Shown: piece after piece, positions 12,396 through 22,780 of the stretch
How positions within the stretch are numbered: the first letter of the stretch is position 1
How the letters are laid out: every line of letters starts with the position of its first letter
Origin: Zeugodacus cucurbitae
Taxonomy: Eukaryota > Arthropoda > Insecta > Diptera > Tephritidae
Length of the DNA stretch: 64,000 nucleotides
Assembly (NCBI RefSeq): GCF_028554725.1
Contig: NC_071670.1
Location: 7,244,501-7,308,500, forward strand
Direction: 5' to 3'
Program-made: the position numbers and the translations under genes
The notes under the pieces: generated by a model
What the model saw: only the letters and a program-made list of their open reading frames with translations
Databases searched by the model: none
Told to the model about the DNA's origin: nothing

Positions 12396-14090
12396 ATTCG
12401 GAGTAGTTGAAAATTGCTTAATTTCGATGGATTTGCACTTTTATTGCTTGAAATATAGTGCTTTGACTGGTTTCTAATGTTTATTAATAGACTTAAATGC
12501 TTCAGTTTGAATAGATATACTGATTTTCGTCCGAAAAAATTTTTTTTTTTTTAATTTTTGTTTACCTCAACTGTATTTGATTGCGTTGATCTTTGCTCTA
12601 CCACAGCTATTGGCCGCTTTATAACCTTTCACTGAGCTTGTTAGCTATTTATAAAAATACCTTTCAATTAACATTCTTCGCTGCTTCTGCCGACACACAA
12701 CCAGTTGGTTTGATAATGTCTGGCACTTACAAAGTGGTATGAGGCATATGTACGAGTATGTAGATATATATATATAAGCTTGGATATGTATGCAACATTT
12801 ACATATATGGAAATAGGGAGCAAACTCTCGCCATCAACACCGCCTAAGTAACACTTGAAAATTTGCAAAATCCTTTCAGCACTTCAGCAGTCATTCGACA
12901 GCCATTTACACTTGCCTTTCATGCAGACACACACACACACACACATGTATTATATATTTATTTGCTTATATACATATATGTTTATATAAGCAAAAGCATA
13001 TATGTGTCTGTGTGAGTGCACTTTTGCGTGTGTTTATTTAACCCTAGGTGTGCTCATATTTACAAGTGAGTCGCACCATCGCACCATTAGGAAAGTGCAA
13101 AGTACTCAACAACATCCAATGTATTGTAGTACTTCAGGTCGTATACGCAACAATCCATAGAATAACATACATACATACATAACCGTTAGTCACTGTTTGT
13201 TTGTATGCTTGTATGTGTGTGTGTGGCAGCCTATTAGAGCCGGCACCGACGCCGAGACTTTATTTACACTTCGTTTCATAATGTTGCTGGCGTCTCGGGC
13301 AGACTTTTTTGTTATTCTTATTGTTGTTGTAGTCTACCTTTGTTGCTTTTGTTAATGTTTTGTTTATTTTTAAGCAAACATTTTTTTTTTTGTTGCACTC
13401 ATTTTCAAACTCAAATGATTGCGAAAAAGCTAACTGACTGACGTCGCTGACTTGACGTCTGCACTGACGTCGTTTTGTTGCAAGCGCACTTTTGTTGCAG
13501 CCACACAGTCGAGGCGTAGCAATAAATTCAAATAAATGTCTGCAAGAGCAACAACAACAAATGAATGCAGCGAAAATTGGCTGTCGGCGGCATTTTCGTA
13601 CAGCGCTTGGAAATGGAGCGCCTATACACCACACTCGCCGCCCTACCCACCTCTACTGCAACACATTTTCTTTCACTTGCTTGCCATTTCTTCACGTGTT
13701 GTTTTTGTTGCGTAGGTTTGGCTTACGCCATTTTATTGCTGCTTTTTGTCAGCTTTATTGTTTTTTGTTGTTATTCTTGTTGCCGCGCGCCGCATTTGTA
13801 CTGTTATTGTACGAAATTATTCGTGCTTTCGTGTTAGTGTTTACAATCGCACCTCGAGTGTTGACCCGACACGCTGGTAGGCGCTCTAGCTGATGCGGTT
13901 GCTGGCTGTTGTTGATGATGATGTAGCATATGATAATGGCGATAATGCTGTTGCAGATGATGATGATGAGTGCTATTGCGATGATTAGTATTAAGTGTGT
14001 TGTATGCTGATTAAGTTGTAGTAAGTAAATTATAGTATACTTTGTTCATAGAAGCAAATGTAGAAACGCTGTGTCGAAAAAACGCAAATT
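12396..14090. other. Mixed-composition spacer
   Basis: One half-box (TTCGGAGT) near 12397-12404. A CA microsatellite at 12925-12945 and ATAC repeats near 13167-13180. A GC-richer segment at 13240-13900 contains TTG/CAA triplets and several GACGTC words near 13441-13470. The 124-133-codon open frames there overlap on both strands, are Cys/Leu-rich and have no domain, so they are rejected as genes. Confidence 0.45.
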
Positions 14091-14097
14091 TTTGGCA

Positions 14098-14710
14098 ACT
14101 CCGAAATTTTCGGAGTAAATTTTTTTTTGTTAAAATGAGAGAGTTTATCTCACATTTGATTTCGAGAAAAATATGCAGTTTTCAAGTAGTATAAAATTCG
14201 GAGTCGTTAATTTTTAATATAATGGTGAGCTTTATAACTAATTTTTTGGCTATTCTTCTTACGAAGCTCAATTACATGCAGTCTAAATTGAAAAAGCTTA
14301 AAAAAATTACAAAATTCATAACTCCGAAAATAAAATTATAACTGTTTTCACTTTTAGCAGTTTATTTTATATCTAAATTCAACATTTGTTAAATATTTTG
14401 TAAGTGCACTAACTTATTTCGAGGGTTAAAACTACTAATTCATGAAAAAACGGACTCCGAAAATTTTCGGAGTATTTTCTAATTTCAATTTCAGTTAAAT
14501 TCAGCGATTTGCCCAAAATTTTAAATAATTTGTAACTTTTCTAACTTATTTCGAAGCTTAAAAAAGCTAATTCAAGGAAAAAAAGGACTCCGAAAATTTT
14601 TCGGAGTAAGTTATTTGAATAAAATAAGTGCAGAATATGTTTTATCACTGTCAAAATGTAATCAAAAAACTTAAATTATGTAAAATGAATTACTCCGAAA
14701 AATTCGGAGT
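14098..14710. repeat. Palindrome array IV
   Basis: Perfect two-armed boxes at 14098-14116, 14454-14473 (20 bp), 14587-14607 (21 bp) and 14692-14710. Half-boxes lie at about 14197 and 14321. The arms stay fixed while the A/T spacer between them varies from 3 to 5 bases. Spacing between boxes is 93-139 bp. The 14454 and 14587 units share TAACTTATTTCGA(G/A)GSTTAAAA, so they come from a local duplication. Confidence 0.88.
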
Positions 14711-15775
14711 TGAAATTCAGACTTTGTATAAGCTTATAATTGCAAAATTGCATTTCTCTACTATCATTTATACTTTTAATTCTTCTATTTACTGCTTTTA
14801 TTTATTTCAATTCCATTTTACATGTTACTTTGTATTTAAATACTTGCGTTCAATTGAATTGCTGGTTATGTAATACTGTGTCTGAAATTTCGACTAAATG
14901 CCAACATGTACACACACACACTGAAATATTAATGCATTTAAATTTTGAAGGTCAAATAAGGTTATTGAAAGCTTACGCATTTTTTTAAATCATTCAACTG
15001 AGTGCGTATGCCATAGTCTGGCCTAACTGTCTGGCATGCTGTCTGCAATTTGTTGTTAGTATTATGTAATATACATATATAGCTCTACTATATACAGAAG
15101 TGTATGTTATTCGGCAAAATAGCCACGTGAAAGTTATGCAACACATAAATACCGTAAAATACGCAATGCCAACAAAAACAAGTGTTTGTTGTACTTGTAA
15201 TGGCAGCAATACAGTCAATAACTGGCTGCGGCAATATTGGCGGTGGCAGCGGAAGTCAAGGTGCGCAAAAGTTTCAGGCAAATTCATTTTGTGCAACTTT
15301 TTTGTGGAAACTGTGGTTATTTTTTAGTGCGCGTGAAGTTTATGAATTTATGATAACTTGTTGAAAAAAATTAATTAATTCAAATATAAAAATAAAAAAA
15401 TAAAGGGGAGTATAAATTTGCATTTCACTTTTTGGAAGGCATACCAACCACAGTCGTTTCCAAATGTGATCTGTAGCTACATATTCTAAACTTCCACATC
15501 TCAAAATAACTGTGCTTAGCAGCGTTCACCAGCAGCGAGTGTGTTATTTACTTCACTAAGTAGTAACCCAGAATTGAGTTGTCTAACTTTTCGATATGTA
15601 GGAAAGTGGCGCAAGTCAGGGAGATACAATTTCAAGCAATCATACGGATTAGATAATGATAAGGTGAATAGTAGCGAACTTTCCCGTATGTAATGCGTTC
15701 AAAATTATGTTAATTATAGTTTTCTCATAAGAAATACATCGCTTTTATTAATTTTGTATACTCTAGAAACACTTT
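14711..15775. other. Non-coding DNA, no feature recognised
   Basis: AT-rich DNA followed by a more mixed stretch at 15000-15350. Open frames up to 100 codons overlap on opposite strands and lack recognisable domains. Confidence 0.45.
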
Positions 15776-15779
15776 CAGT

Positions 15780-16192
15780 ACTAGTTACGGACTAGTCCGA
15801 TTTGGTGGAATTTTATGGGAGAAATAATGGACTATTGGGCTTAAAACGAAAATTTAAAGTGAAAACTAATGGAATCTGGCCATATCAAGACTAGTTCTGT
15901 ACTAGTTTCGGTCTAGTCCTTCTCAGCGGACGTGGAAAATTAAAAATTTTTAAGTGAAAACTCATAGCTTGTTTGCTTAATTGATAGGACAATCATTAAC
16001 AGACAGTTTTTTCATGAGTTTCGTGTAAATTCTATAGTGACCCTGGACTAGTCATGAACTAGTCCGACTTTAGTTTATGGAAAAGCGAATTTTATTGCAT
16101 TTTAATATATTTTTTCAGTAAATGAATCACTAAATAAATCATTTAAACCAAAGAAAAATAATTAGTCTTCAACTGAAATCGGACTAGTTCAC
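15780..16192. repeat. CTAG-box array
   Basis: The words ACTAGT and GACTAGTCC recur in pairs: about 15780-15800 (ACTAGTTACGGACTAGTCC), 15889-15920, 16045-16066 (GGACTAGTCATGAACTAGTCC) and a single GGACTAGTT near 16183. Spacing is about 110-155 bp and the DNA between is diverged. The structure parallels the CGGAGT palindrome arrays but with a different core. Confidence 0.6.
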
Positions 16193-17040
16193 TTCGATAT
16201 AGCTGTTAAAGTGATTTTTACGAAATTTTTTGACTTCGACGAATACTTTATCAAAATTTATTATAAAAAATCATTTTATAGGCACTATTTTGGCACTAGC
16301 CTTCTACTCCTTCAATTTTGCTAAATTTGAATTTCGATTAGTTTTTTGTTTCAAGCAAAATTTTGGTTTAAAATACTTTTTTGATCAAACAAGTTTAATT
16401 TTATCCATAGTATACCCTCCAGTACTCGCTAGCTAGCTACCATTCAATGATAATATGATCGAAAGAACTCTATTGGTGATGTTCTAACTACCTAACTGGA
16501 CCGAAAAGAATTCAAAATGGACCACTTACTATTTATAAACTCAATATATGAGTCAATTCTGCTTATATTCTCGAAAAAAAAAAAAATAATTTTTTTCTGG
16601 TAATACTAAAGATTGGTCCGAAAATAGTAAAATACGAACTAATCCTTCCACATGAGCTTAAAGCTTTAAGCTTCAGTACTTAATTATTTACATGTGCAAC
16701 AAGCATTCATTGAATTATCTATAAATATACATATTTATGTACTTGTGACTATGTACATATATATTTAGTATGCTATGTATATATCTATATATGGATATCA
16801 GTAATTCAGCACTTTCGCATGCACCAGTTAAAGTGTGCGCATATAAATTGACTTTAAATGCAATTGTAGTTGTTGTTGTTATTATAATTATCATCATAGT
16901 TTTTGCAATTGTTGTTGTTGTGTAAACAATGCCGCAGTCAATACAGCACGACAGCGTAACGTGCCAACAGGTCTCATACTGGCATATACAAACATACAAA
17001 TATACATACATATGACTATATACATATAAAAGTATACATA
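16193..17040. other. Non-coding DNA left of the duplication
   Basis: AT-rich DNA with TATA/CATA microsatellite at 16720-16800 and 16985-17040 and GTT/TTG runs at about 16868-16920. The 175-codon open frame on the - strand (16715-17242) is Tyr/Ile/Thr-rich repeat translation and is not supported as a gene. Confidence 0.5.
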
Positions 17041-18765
17041 TATAAACGTAGGTAAAAGTGTAAATAAACAACAACAAATAATTATAAAAGCATGCGTAAA
17101 TACTGCTGCAACAGCAAACTGCAAGCTTTTGCATGTACCCCGTTAGCTTACATCCTCCATCATATATATACATATGTACATATACATATATAACCACATG
17201 CCCCACCGTATTAATGTCTGTCATTTTATTTATCTGTCGCACTCTATGGTGTTTACCAACCTCATTTGCCTCACCTGCAACTGCTCTGCATCAGTAACGC
17301 TCAGCATCGCTGCTGCTTGCATGTCATTGCTTGCATTTTCAATGGCTACCGTCACTCGCCAACTTCATTTGCTCGACTTTACGACGAACTGTTTAAATCA
17401 TCACACTATTTTTGTTGATGATGGTGATAATGTTGTTGTTGTTATTGTTTTTGTTGTACCAGAGTAATGACCAAATGCAATAGCAGGTGTAAATAATAGC
17501 ACGAAGGTGATGGAAAGAGTTTGTGATTCTATATACTCGTATATATAAACATAAATAGCTTCGTAGGTAAGGTGTTTTAAAGAGAACGACAGTGTTCTGA
17601 ACCATAATTGCATGACTAAGAATGAAAAATTTAATTTTTTATAACAAAAGTGTGCCTTTTTAGCGTACAAAAGAGACTTCTCCATTTTTAGTTCCATAAA
17701 AAACCCCAACTTTCAAGTAATGTAAGTTAAATAAGTGAATTTAAGTAGATGCTAATACTGAACTAATCGCATTGGGCGGAGTTCTGTAGCATTTTGAATC
17801 AATTTTATAGTATTTTATGATCTCTTGTGAGCGCTGCTAGTAAATATTGCGATGTAATAGGATTACTAATCTTGTGTTTGAAGGTTGCAACTTTTTTTAA
17901 CTGCTTTATAATATTTTTTGATTTTGATTTTTGATGATTTCTCATCTGTTCACCAATATTTAACCTCTCAGCATATTTATATGTACTTATAAAGAGCTAA
18001 TATTCCTTTAGAAACGGCATAAGACAGCTAGAGCGCTTCAGCTGTACTTGGTATGGTAAATTTTTGTGGTTAGACGTTATAGTATTCAAGCAAAGTGTAC
18101 TTTGACAGAACAAACACACTTTTTTCAATGATATAATGTGGGTCATAGCTTTACTTTTTTAATATTACTCATTAAATTCATTTTTTATATATGTATTTTT
18201 TGGTTAATATATGTATACTTTAAATTTATTTATTTATTTTTATTAAATTTTAATTACTTTATTTTCAATATTTATTGATGAAACTAAGTATTATATTAAT
18301 AGATATTTAATTTTATACAAGTATTACATTTGTTTATAATATATTATTTATGTAGATATATTTATTTTGTTTTTTGAGATTTTTACTTTTATTTTGTTTT
18401 TATAAATTTAATTTGGTGTTATATAATTAAATTATTTTTTCAGTAAATTAATTTTTTTACCATAAGGCATATGTGAATTATTTTTATTTTTATTTACATT
18501 CAATTTTATAAAGATTAATCATCTTTTATTTTTTTTAATAATTTAATTAAATTAATCAATTTTTTTGCATTTTTCTGAAATAATATCATTTTTTAATAAA
18601 TATGATTTATTGTAAAGTTGGCAAATATGGACCACTTTAATTTTTAGTTTTTAGTTATTTTTTGTGAAACGATAACTCCAAACGCGAAATATATTATAAA
18701 CTGAAAATACATAAAAATACCCAGAAAGATTAAAAAAAAGATTGGAAGATTATATGGATCAGGTA
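17041..18765 (+). repeat. Direct duplication, copy A
   Basis: Nearly collinear with copy B (19701-21451). Both begin TATAAACGTAGGTAAAAGTG and both end in a CAGGTA word. Long stretches are identical, including the AT-rich tail around 18180-18640. One block differs completely: about 17129-17185 here against about 19789-19860 in copy B. The last part (from about 18615) is the left end of the pogo-like element that is complete only in copy B, so copy A carries a truncated piece of it. Short open frames appear twice (for example about 17401-17709 on the -), simply because the DNA is duplicated. Confidence 0.9.
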
Positions 18766-19700
18766 ACGGGTGATTTTTTTGAGGTTAGGATTTTCATGCA
18801 TTAGTATTTGACAGATCACGTGGGATTTCAGACATGGTGTCAAAGAGAAAGATGCTCAGTATGCTTTGACATTTCATCATGAATAGACTTACTAACGAGC
18901 AACGCTTGCAAATCATTGAATTTTATTACCAAAATCAGTGTTCGGTTCGAAATGTGTTCGATGAGATGAGATGAGATGCGATGAGGCTCATTTCTGGTTG
19001 AATGGCTACGTAAATAAGCAAAATTGCCGCATTTGGGGTGAAGAGCAACCAGAAGCCGTTCAAGAACTGCCCATGCATCCCGAAAAATGCACTGTTTGGT
19101 GTGGTTTGTACGCTGGTGGAATCATTGGACCGTATTTTTTCAAAGATGCTGTTGGACGCAACGTTACGGTGAATGGCGATCGCTATCGTTCGATGCTAAC
19201 AAACTTTTTGTTGCCAAAAATGGAAGAACTGAACTTGGTTGACATGTGGTTTCAACAAGATGGCGCTACATGCCACACAGCTCGCGATTCTATGGCCATT
19301 TTGAGGGAAAACTTCGGAGAACAATTCATCTCAAGAAATGCACCCGTAAGTTGGCCACCAAGATCATGCGATTTAACGCCTTTAGACTATTTTTTGTGGG
19401 GCTACGTCAAGTCTAAAGTCTACAGAAATAAGCCAGCAACTATTCCAGCTTTGGAAGACAACATTTCCGAAGAAATTCGGGCTATTCCGGCCGAAATGCT
19501 CGAAAAAGTTGCCCAAAATTGGACTTTCCGAATGGACCACCTAAGACGCAGCCGCGGTCAACATTTAAATGAAATTATCTTCAAAAAGTAAATGTCATGA
19601 ACCAATCTAACGTTTCAAATAAAGAACCGATGAGATTTTATGCATTTTTTATGCGTTTTTTTTTTTTAAAAAGTTATCAAGCTCTTAAAAAATCACCCTT
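18766..19700 (+). mobile_element. rosa-type (DD41D) mariner element, internally deleted
   Basis: The left end is ACGGGTGATTTTTTTGAG. The right end, read on the - strand, is AAGGGTGATTTTTTAAGAG. These are terminal inverted repeats with TA on both outer sides (18764-18765 and 19701-19702), as expected for Tc1/mariner elements. It carries a broken transposase whose second and third catalytic Asp are 41 residues apart. That spacing defines the DD41D or rosa group, which is known from tephritids. At 935 bp it is shorter than a full copy because the middle of the transposase is missing. It sits exactly between the two copies of the flanking duplication. Confidence 0.88.
18879..19591 (+). pseudogene. 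rosa-type mariner transposase, broken
   Basis: Two pieces of one transposase gene. The N-terminal piece starts at the ATG at 18879 (MNRLTNEQRLQIIEFYYQNQ...) and continues for about 27 codons of the first helix-turn-helix region to 18959. It then runs into a GATGA-type repeat and a TGA at 18972-18974. The C-terminal piece, in another frame, runs from about 18971 to a TAA at 19589-19591 (206 codons counting from the fortuitous ATG at 18971). It retains DEAHF, QQDGATCHTA and LTPLDY, so the catalytic Asp at residues 4, 97 and 139 of this piece are all present. The rest of the DNA-binding domain and linker, probably over 100 residues, is deleted at the repeat-like junction (18959-18977). The protein would cut DNA in an intact copy by cut-and-paste at TA; this copy cannot encode it. 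Confidence 0.9.
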
Positions 19701-21451
19701 TATAAACGTAGGTAAAAGTGTAAATAAACATCAACAAATAATTATAAAAGCATGCGTAAATACTGCTGCAACAGCAAACTGCAAGCTTCTACTTCAAACT
19801 CTCCACTTAAACCACCTCTCTTACCATAACACAAGCATACATACATATATACATACATATGTACATATACATATATGTATACCTACATGCCCCACCGTAT
19901 TAATGTCTGTCATTTTATTTATCTGTCGCACTCTATGGTGTTTACCAACCTCATTTGCCTCACCTGCAACTGCTCTGCATCAGTAACGCTCAGCATCGCT
20001 GCCGCTTGCATGTCATTGCTTGCATTTTCAATGACTGCCGTCACCACTCGCCAACTTCATTTGCTCGACTTTACGACGAACTGTTTAAATCATCACACTA
20101 TTTTTGTTGATGATGGTGATAATGTTGTTGTTGTTATTGTTTCTGTTGTACCAGAGTAATGACCAAATGCAGTAGCAGGTGTAAATAATAGCACGAAGGT
20201 GATGGAAAGAGTTTGTGATTCTATATACTCGTATATATAAACATAAATAGCTTCGTAGGTAAGGTGTTTTAAAGAGAACGACAGTGTTCTGAACCATAAT
20301 TGCATGGCTAAGAATGAAAAATTAATTTTTTTATAACAAAAGTGTGCCTTTTTAGCGTACAAAAGAGACTTCTCCATTTTTAGTTCCATAAAAAAACCCA
20401 ACTTTCAAGTAATGTAAGTTAAATAAGTGAATTTAAGTAGATGCTAATACTGAACTAATCGCATTGGGCGGAGTTCTGTAGCATTTTGAATCAATTTTAT
20501 AGCATTTTATGATTTCTTGTGAGCGCTGCCAGTAAATATTGCGATGTAATAGGATTACTAATCGTGTGTTTAAAGGTTGTAACTTTTCTTAACTGCTTTA
20601 TAATAGTTTTTTCCAAATGATTTTTCATCTGTTCACCAATATTTAACCTCTCAGCATATTTATATGTACTTATAAAGAGCTAATATTCCTTTAGAAGCGG
20701 CATAAGACAGCTAGAGCGCTTCAGCTGTACTTGGTATGGTAAATTTTTGTGGTTAGACGTTATAGTATTCAAGCAAAGTGTACTTTGACAGAACTAACAC
20801 ACTTTTTTCAATTATATAATGTGGGTCATAGCTTTACTTTTTTAATATCACTCATTAAATTCATTTTTTATATATGTATTTTTTGGTTAATATATGTATA
20901 CTTTAAATTTATTTATTTATTTTTATTAAATTTTAATTACTTTATTTTCAATATTTATTGATGAAACTAAGTATTATATTAATAGATATTTAATTTTATA
21001 CAAGTATTACATTTGTTTATAATATATTATTTATGTAGATATATTTATTTTGTTTTTTGAGATTTTTACTTTTATTTTGTTTTTATAAATTTAATTTGGT
21101 GTTATATAATTAAATTATTTTTTCAGTAAATTAATTTTTTTACCATAAGGCATATGTGAATTATTTTTATTTTTATTTACATTCAATTTTATAAAGATTA
21201 ATCATCTTTTATTTTTTTTAATAATTTAATTAAATTAATCAATTTTTTTTGCATTTTTCTGAAATAATATCATTTTTTAATAAATATGATTTATTGTAAA
21301 GTTGGCAAATATGGACCACTTTAATTTTTAGTTTTTAGTTATTTTTTGTGAAACGATAACTCCAAACGCGAAATATATTATAAACTGAAAATACATAAAA
21401 ATACCCAGAAAGATTAAAAAAAAAAGATTGGAGAGTTATATGCACCAGGTA
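19701..21451 (+). repeat. Direct duplication, copy B
   Basis: Second copy of the segment at 17041-18765, starting at the TA that flanks the rosa element. It ends at CAGGTA (TA at 21450-21451) and then continues into unique sequence GTTGTAGGGCTCG, while copy A ends at the same CAGGTA and is followed by rosa. Length is about 1751 bp against 1725 in copy A. The difference comes mainly from the replaced block near 19789-19860 and small indels. Confidence 0.9.
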
Positions 21452-22057
21452 GTTGTAGGGCTCGCAATCTGCCTTTTAGCCTTCCTTTCGTTGTTTCGTC
21501 AACGTTAAAAACATTATTGGCTAAATAACTAAAATGGTCCATTTCCTTTTCAAGGTTATCAAAAAAGTATTCACATAACATTTTGGAACTCCAAATTTGG
21601 GTTCATCTTTAAAAATAAACCCATCGAATGGGTGCATAATATTATTTTCAGCCAGTTGATAGGCTAAGTACTTAATTTCCATAGTCCATATTAGCCCCTA
21701 CCGTGGTAGTCCATCTTACACTTAACAAGTGCTGGGGATATAACTTAGTTTAATTCCAATCTGAACTATATTTATTAAACTCTAATCATTAAAAATTAGC
21801 AAAGAGTAGTTATTAAACACGCGTTGTTTGTTAAATTATTCATTATTTGTTAAATCATTGCACAATAAATTTGAAATACAAACTTAAAATTCCCATTACG
21901 CACAAATAATTATCAGCAAACGTGATTTTACAAAAATCACTTCTGCGCGAGTATCCGCACTTGCACTCGGCGAAGAAATCAAACGACAATATTAACAACT
22001 TGAATTCAAAATAACTGGGTGATGCATATTACACACATGGTCCATATTTGCCTACTT
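21299..22057 (-). mobile_element. Decayed pogo-like element (759 bp)
   Basis: The left end AAGTTGGCAAATATGGACCA follows TA (21297-21298). The right end, read on the - strand, is AAGTAGGCAAATATGGACCA and precedes TA (22058-22059). The 20-bp inverted ends differ at one base. A transposase remnant inside reads on the - strand (21453-21682) and matches pogo/Tigger-type proteins. The copy A end of the neighbouring duplication (18615-18765) contains only the left part of this element, so it was already here when the duplication arose. Confidence 0.75.
21453..21682 (-). pseudogene. pogo-like transposase remnant
   Basis: Read on the - strand from the ATG at 21682: MEIKYLAYQLAENNIMHPF, then ...PKCYVNTF. 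A one-base shift in the frame follows, then DNLEKEMDHF and NVFNVDETT at about 21489-21506. The pattern of an AENNI helix, an (F)FDNLEK segment and NVDET at the first catalytic Asp is typical of pogo/Tigger (Tc1/mariner superfamily) transposases. The N-terminal psq-type helix and nearly all of the catalytic domain after NVDET are absent. I matched it from memory of the family, not by alignment. Confidence 0.68.
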
Positions 22058-22780
22058 TATCCTATATATTTCATTTTTTATAAATTCTATTTTTTATATT
22101 TTTTTTTTTTATATTAAAAATTCATAATTTTTTAAATTAAGATGTTCTGTATCATTAGTCATATACCAATTTTATTTCGAATTATTTTTTAATAATACAT
22201 TTGATTTGATTTCATTTTTTTATATTATTTGTTTTTATATTTTTTAAATTATATAATTTATTTAATTATTATTTATAATTTTCGGGAATACAATTTTATT
22301 TTACATTTATTTTTATATTTTATAATATAATATAAAAAAATGAATTAGGATTTTTTCGTGAATTCAAATTTTTATTAATTTTTTCTATATTATTTAGTCA
22401 TATATTATTTTTATTTATACTTAATTTCATTAATTTTTTATTAATAAATTTAAAGATAATTAATTTAAAAATTTAATTTAATTCAATTTCATCAGTTAAT
22501 TTTAATTTATTTTATTTAATTTTATTTTTTTGTTATTGACTGATTTTGATTATTTTTTTATAATTGTTATGATTTTAACCTCACAACAACTCCATTTATT
22601 TTAGGTTTCGATTTTTTTTCTAATTTATAATTTTTTTCGTTAATTTTATGATTTTTTTCAATTTCGGTTGATTTTAGTAGTTTATCAGTAGTAGTAGTAG
22701 TAGTTTTACCTTATATCTGTAGGTATTTGTAGTTGTATTTATTGCATTTTATTTTCTTTATAATTTATTTAATTTTTGCA
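22058..22780. other. T-rich low-complexity DNA
   Basis: Almost pure A/T with T runs on the + strand and a short TAG/GTA triplet run near 22690-22703. No gene or repeat unit recognised. Confidence 0.6.

Noticed and set aside
5931..14710. CRISPR-like array
   Set aside because: The regular short repeats are palindromes in eukaryotic intergenic DNA, the spacers are related within clusters and of unequal length, and no cas gene is present.
5931..14710. Heat-shock elements as an explanation of the palindrome boxes
   Set aside because: HSEs need GAA and TTC separated by exactly two bases in alternating order. Here the gap is three to five bases and the outer CTCC/GGAG is equally conserved.
16715..17242. 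175-codon - strand open frame
   Set aside because: Translation of TATA/CATA and GTT microsatellites; it also crosses the left duplication boundary.
18971..19591. Treating the 206-codon transposase frame as an intact gene
   Set aside because: Its ATG is fortuitous within a GATGA repeat, and most of the N-terminal DNA-binding region is missing; the true N-terminus lies in another frame at 18879.
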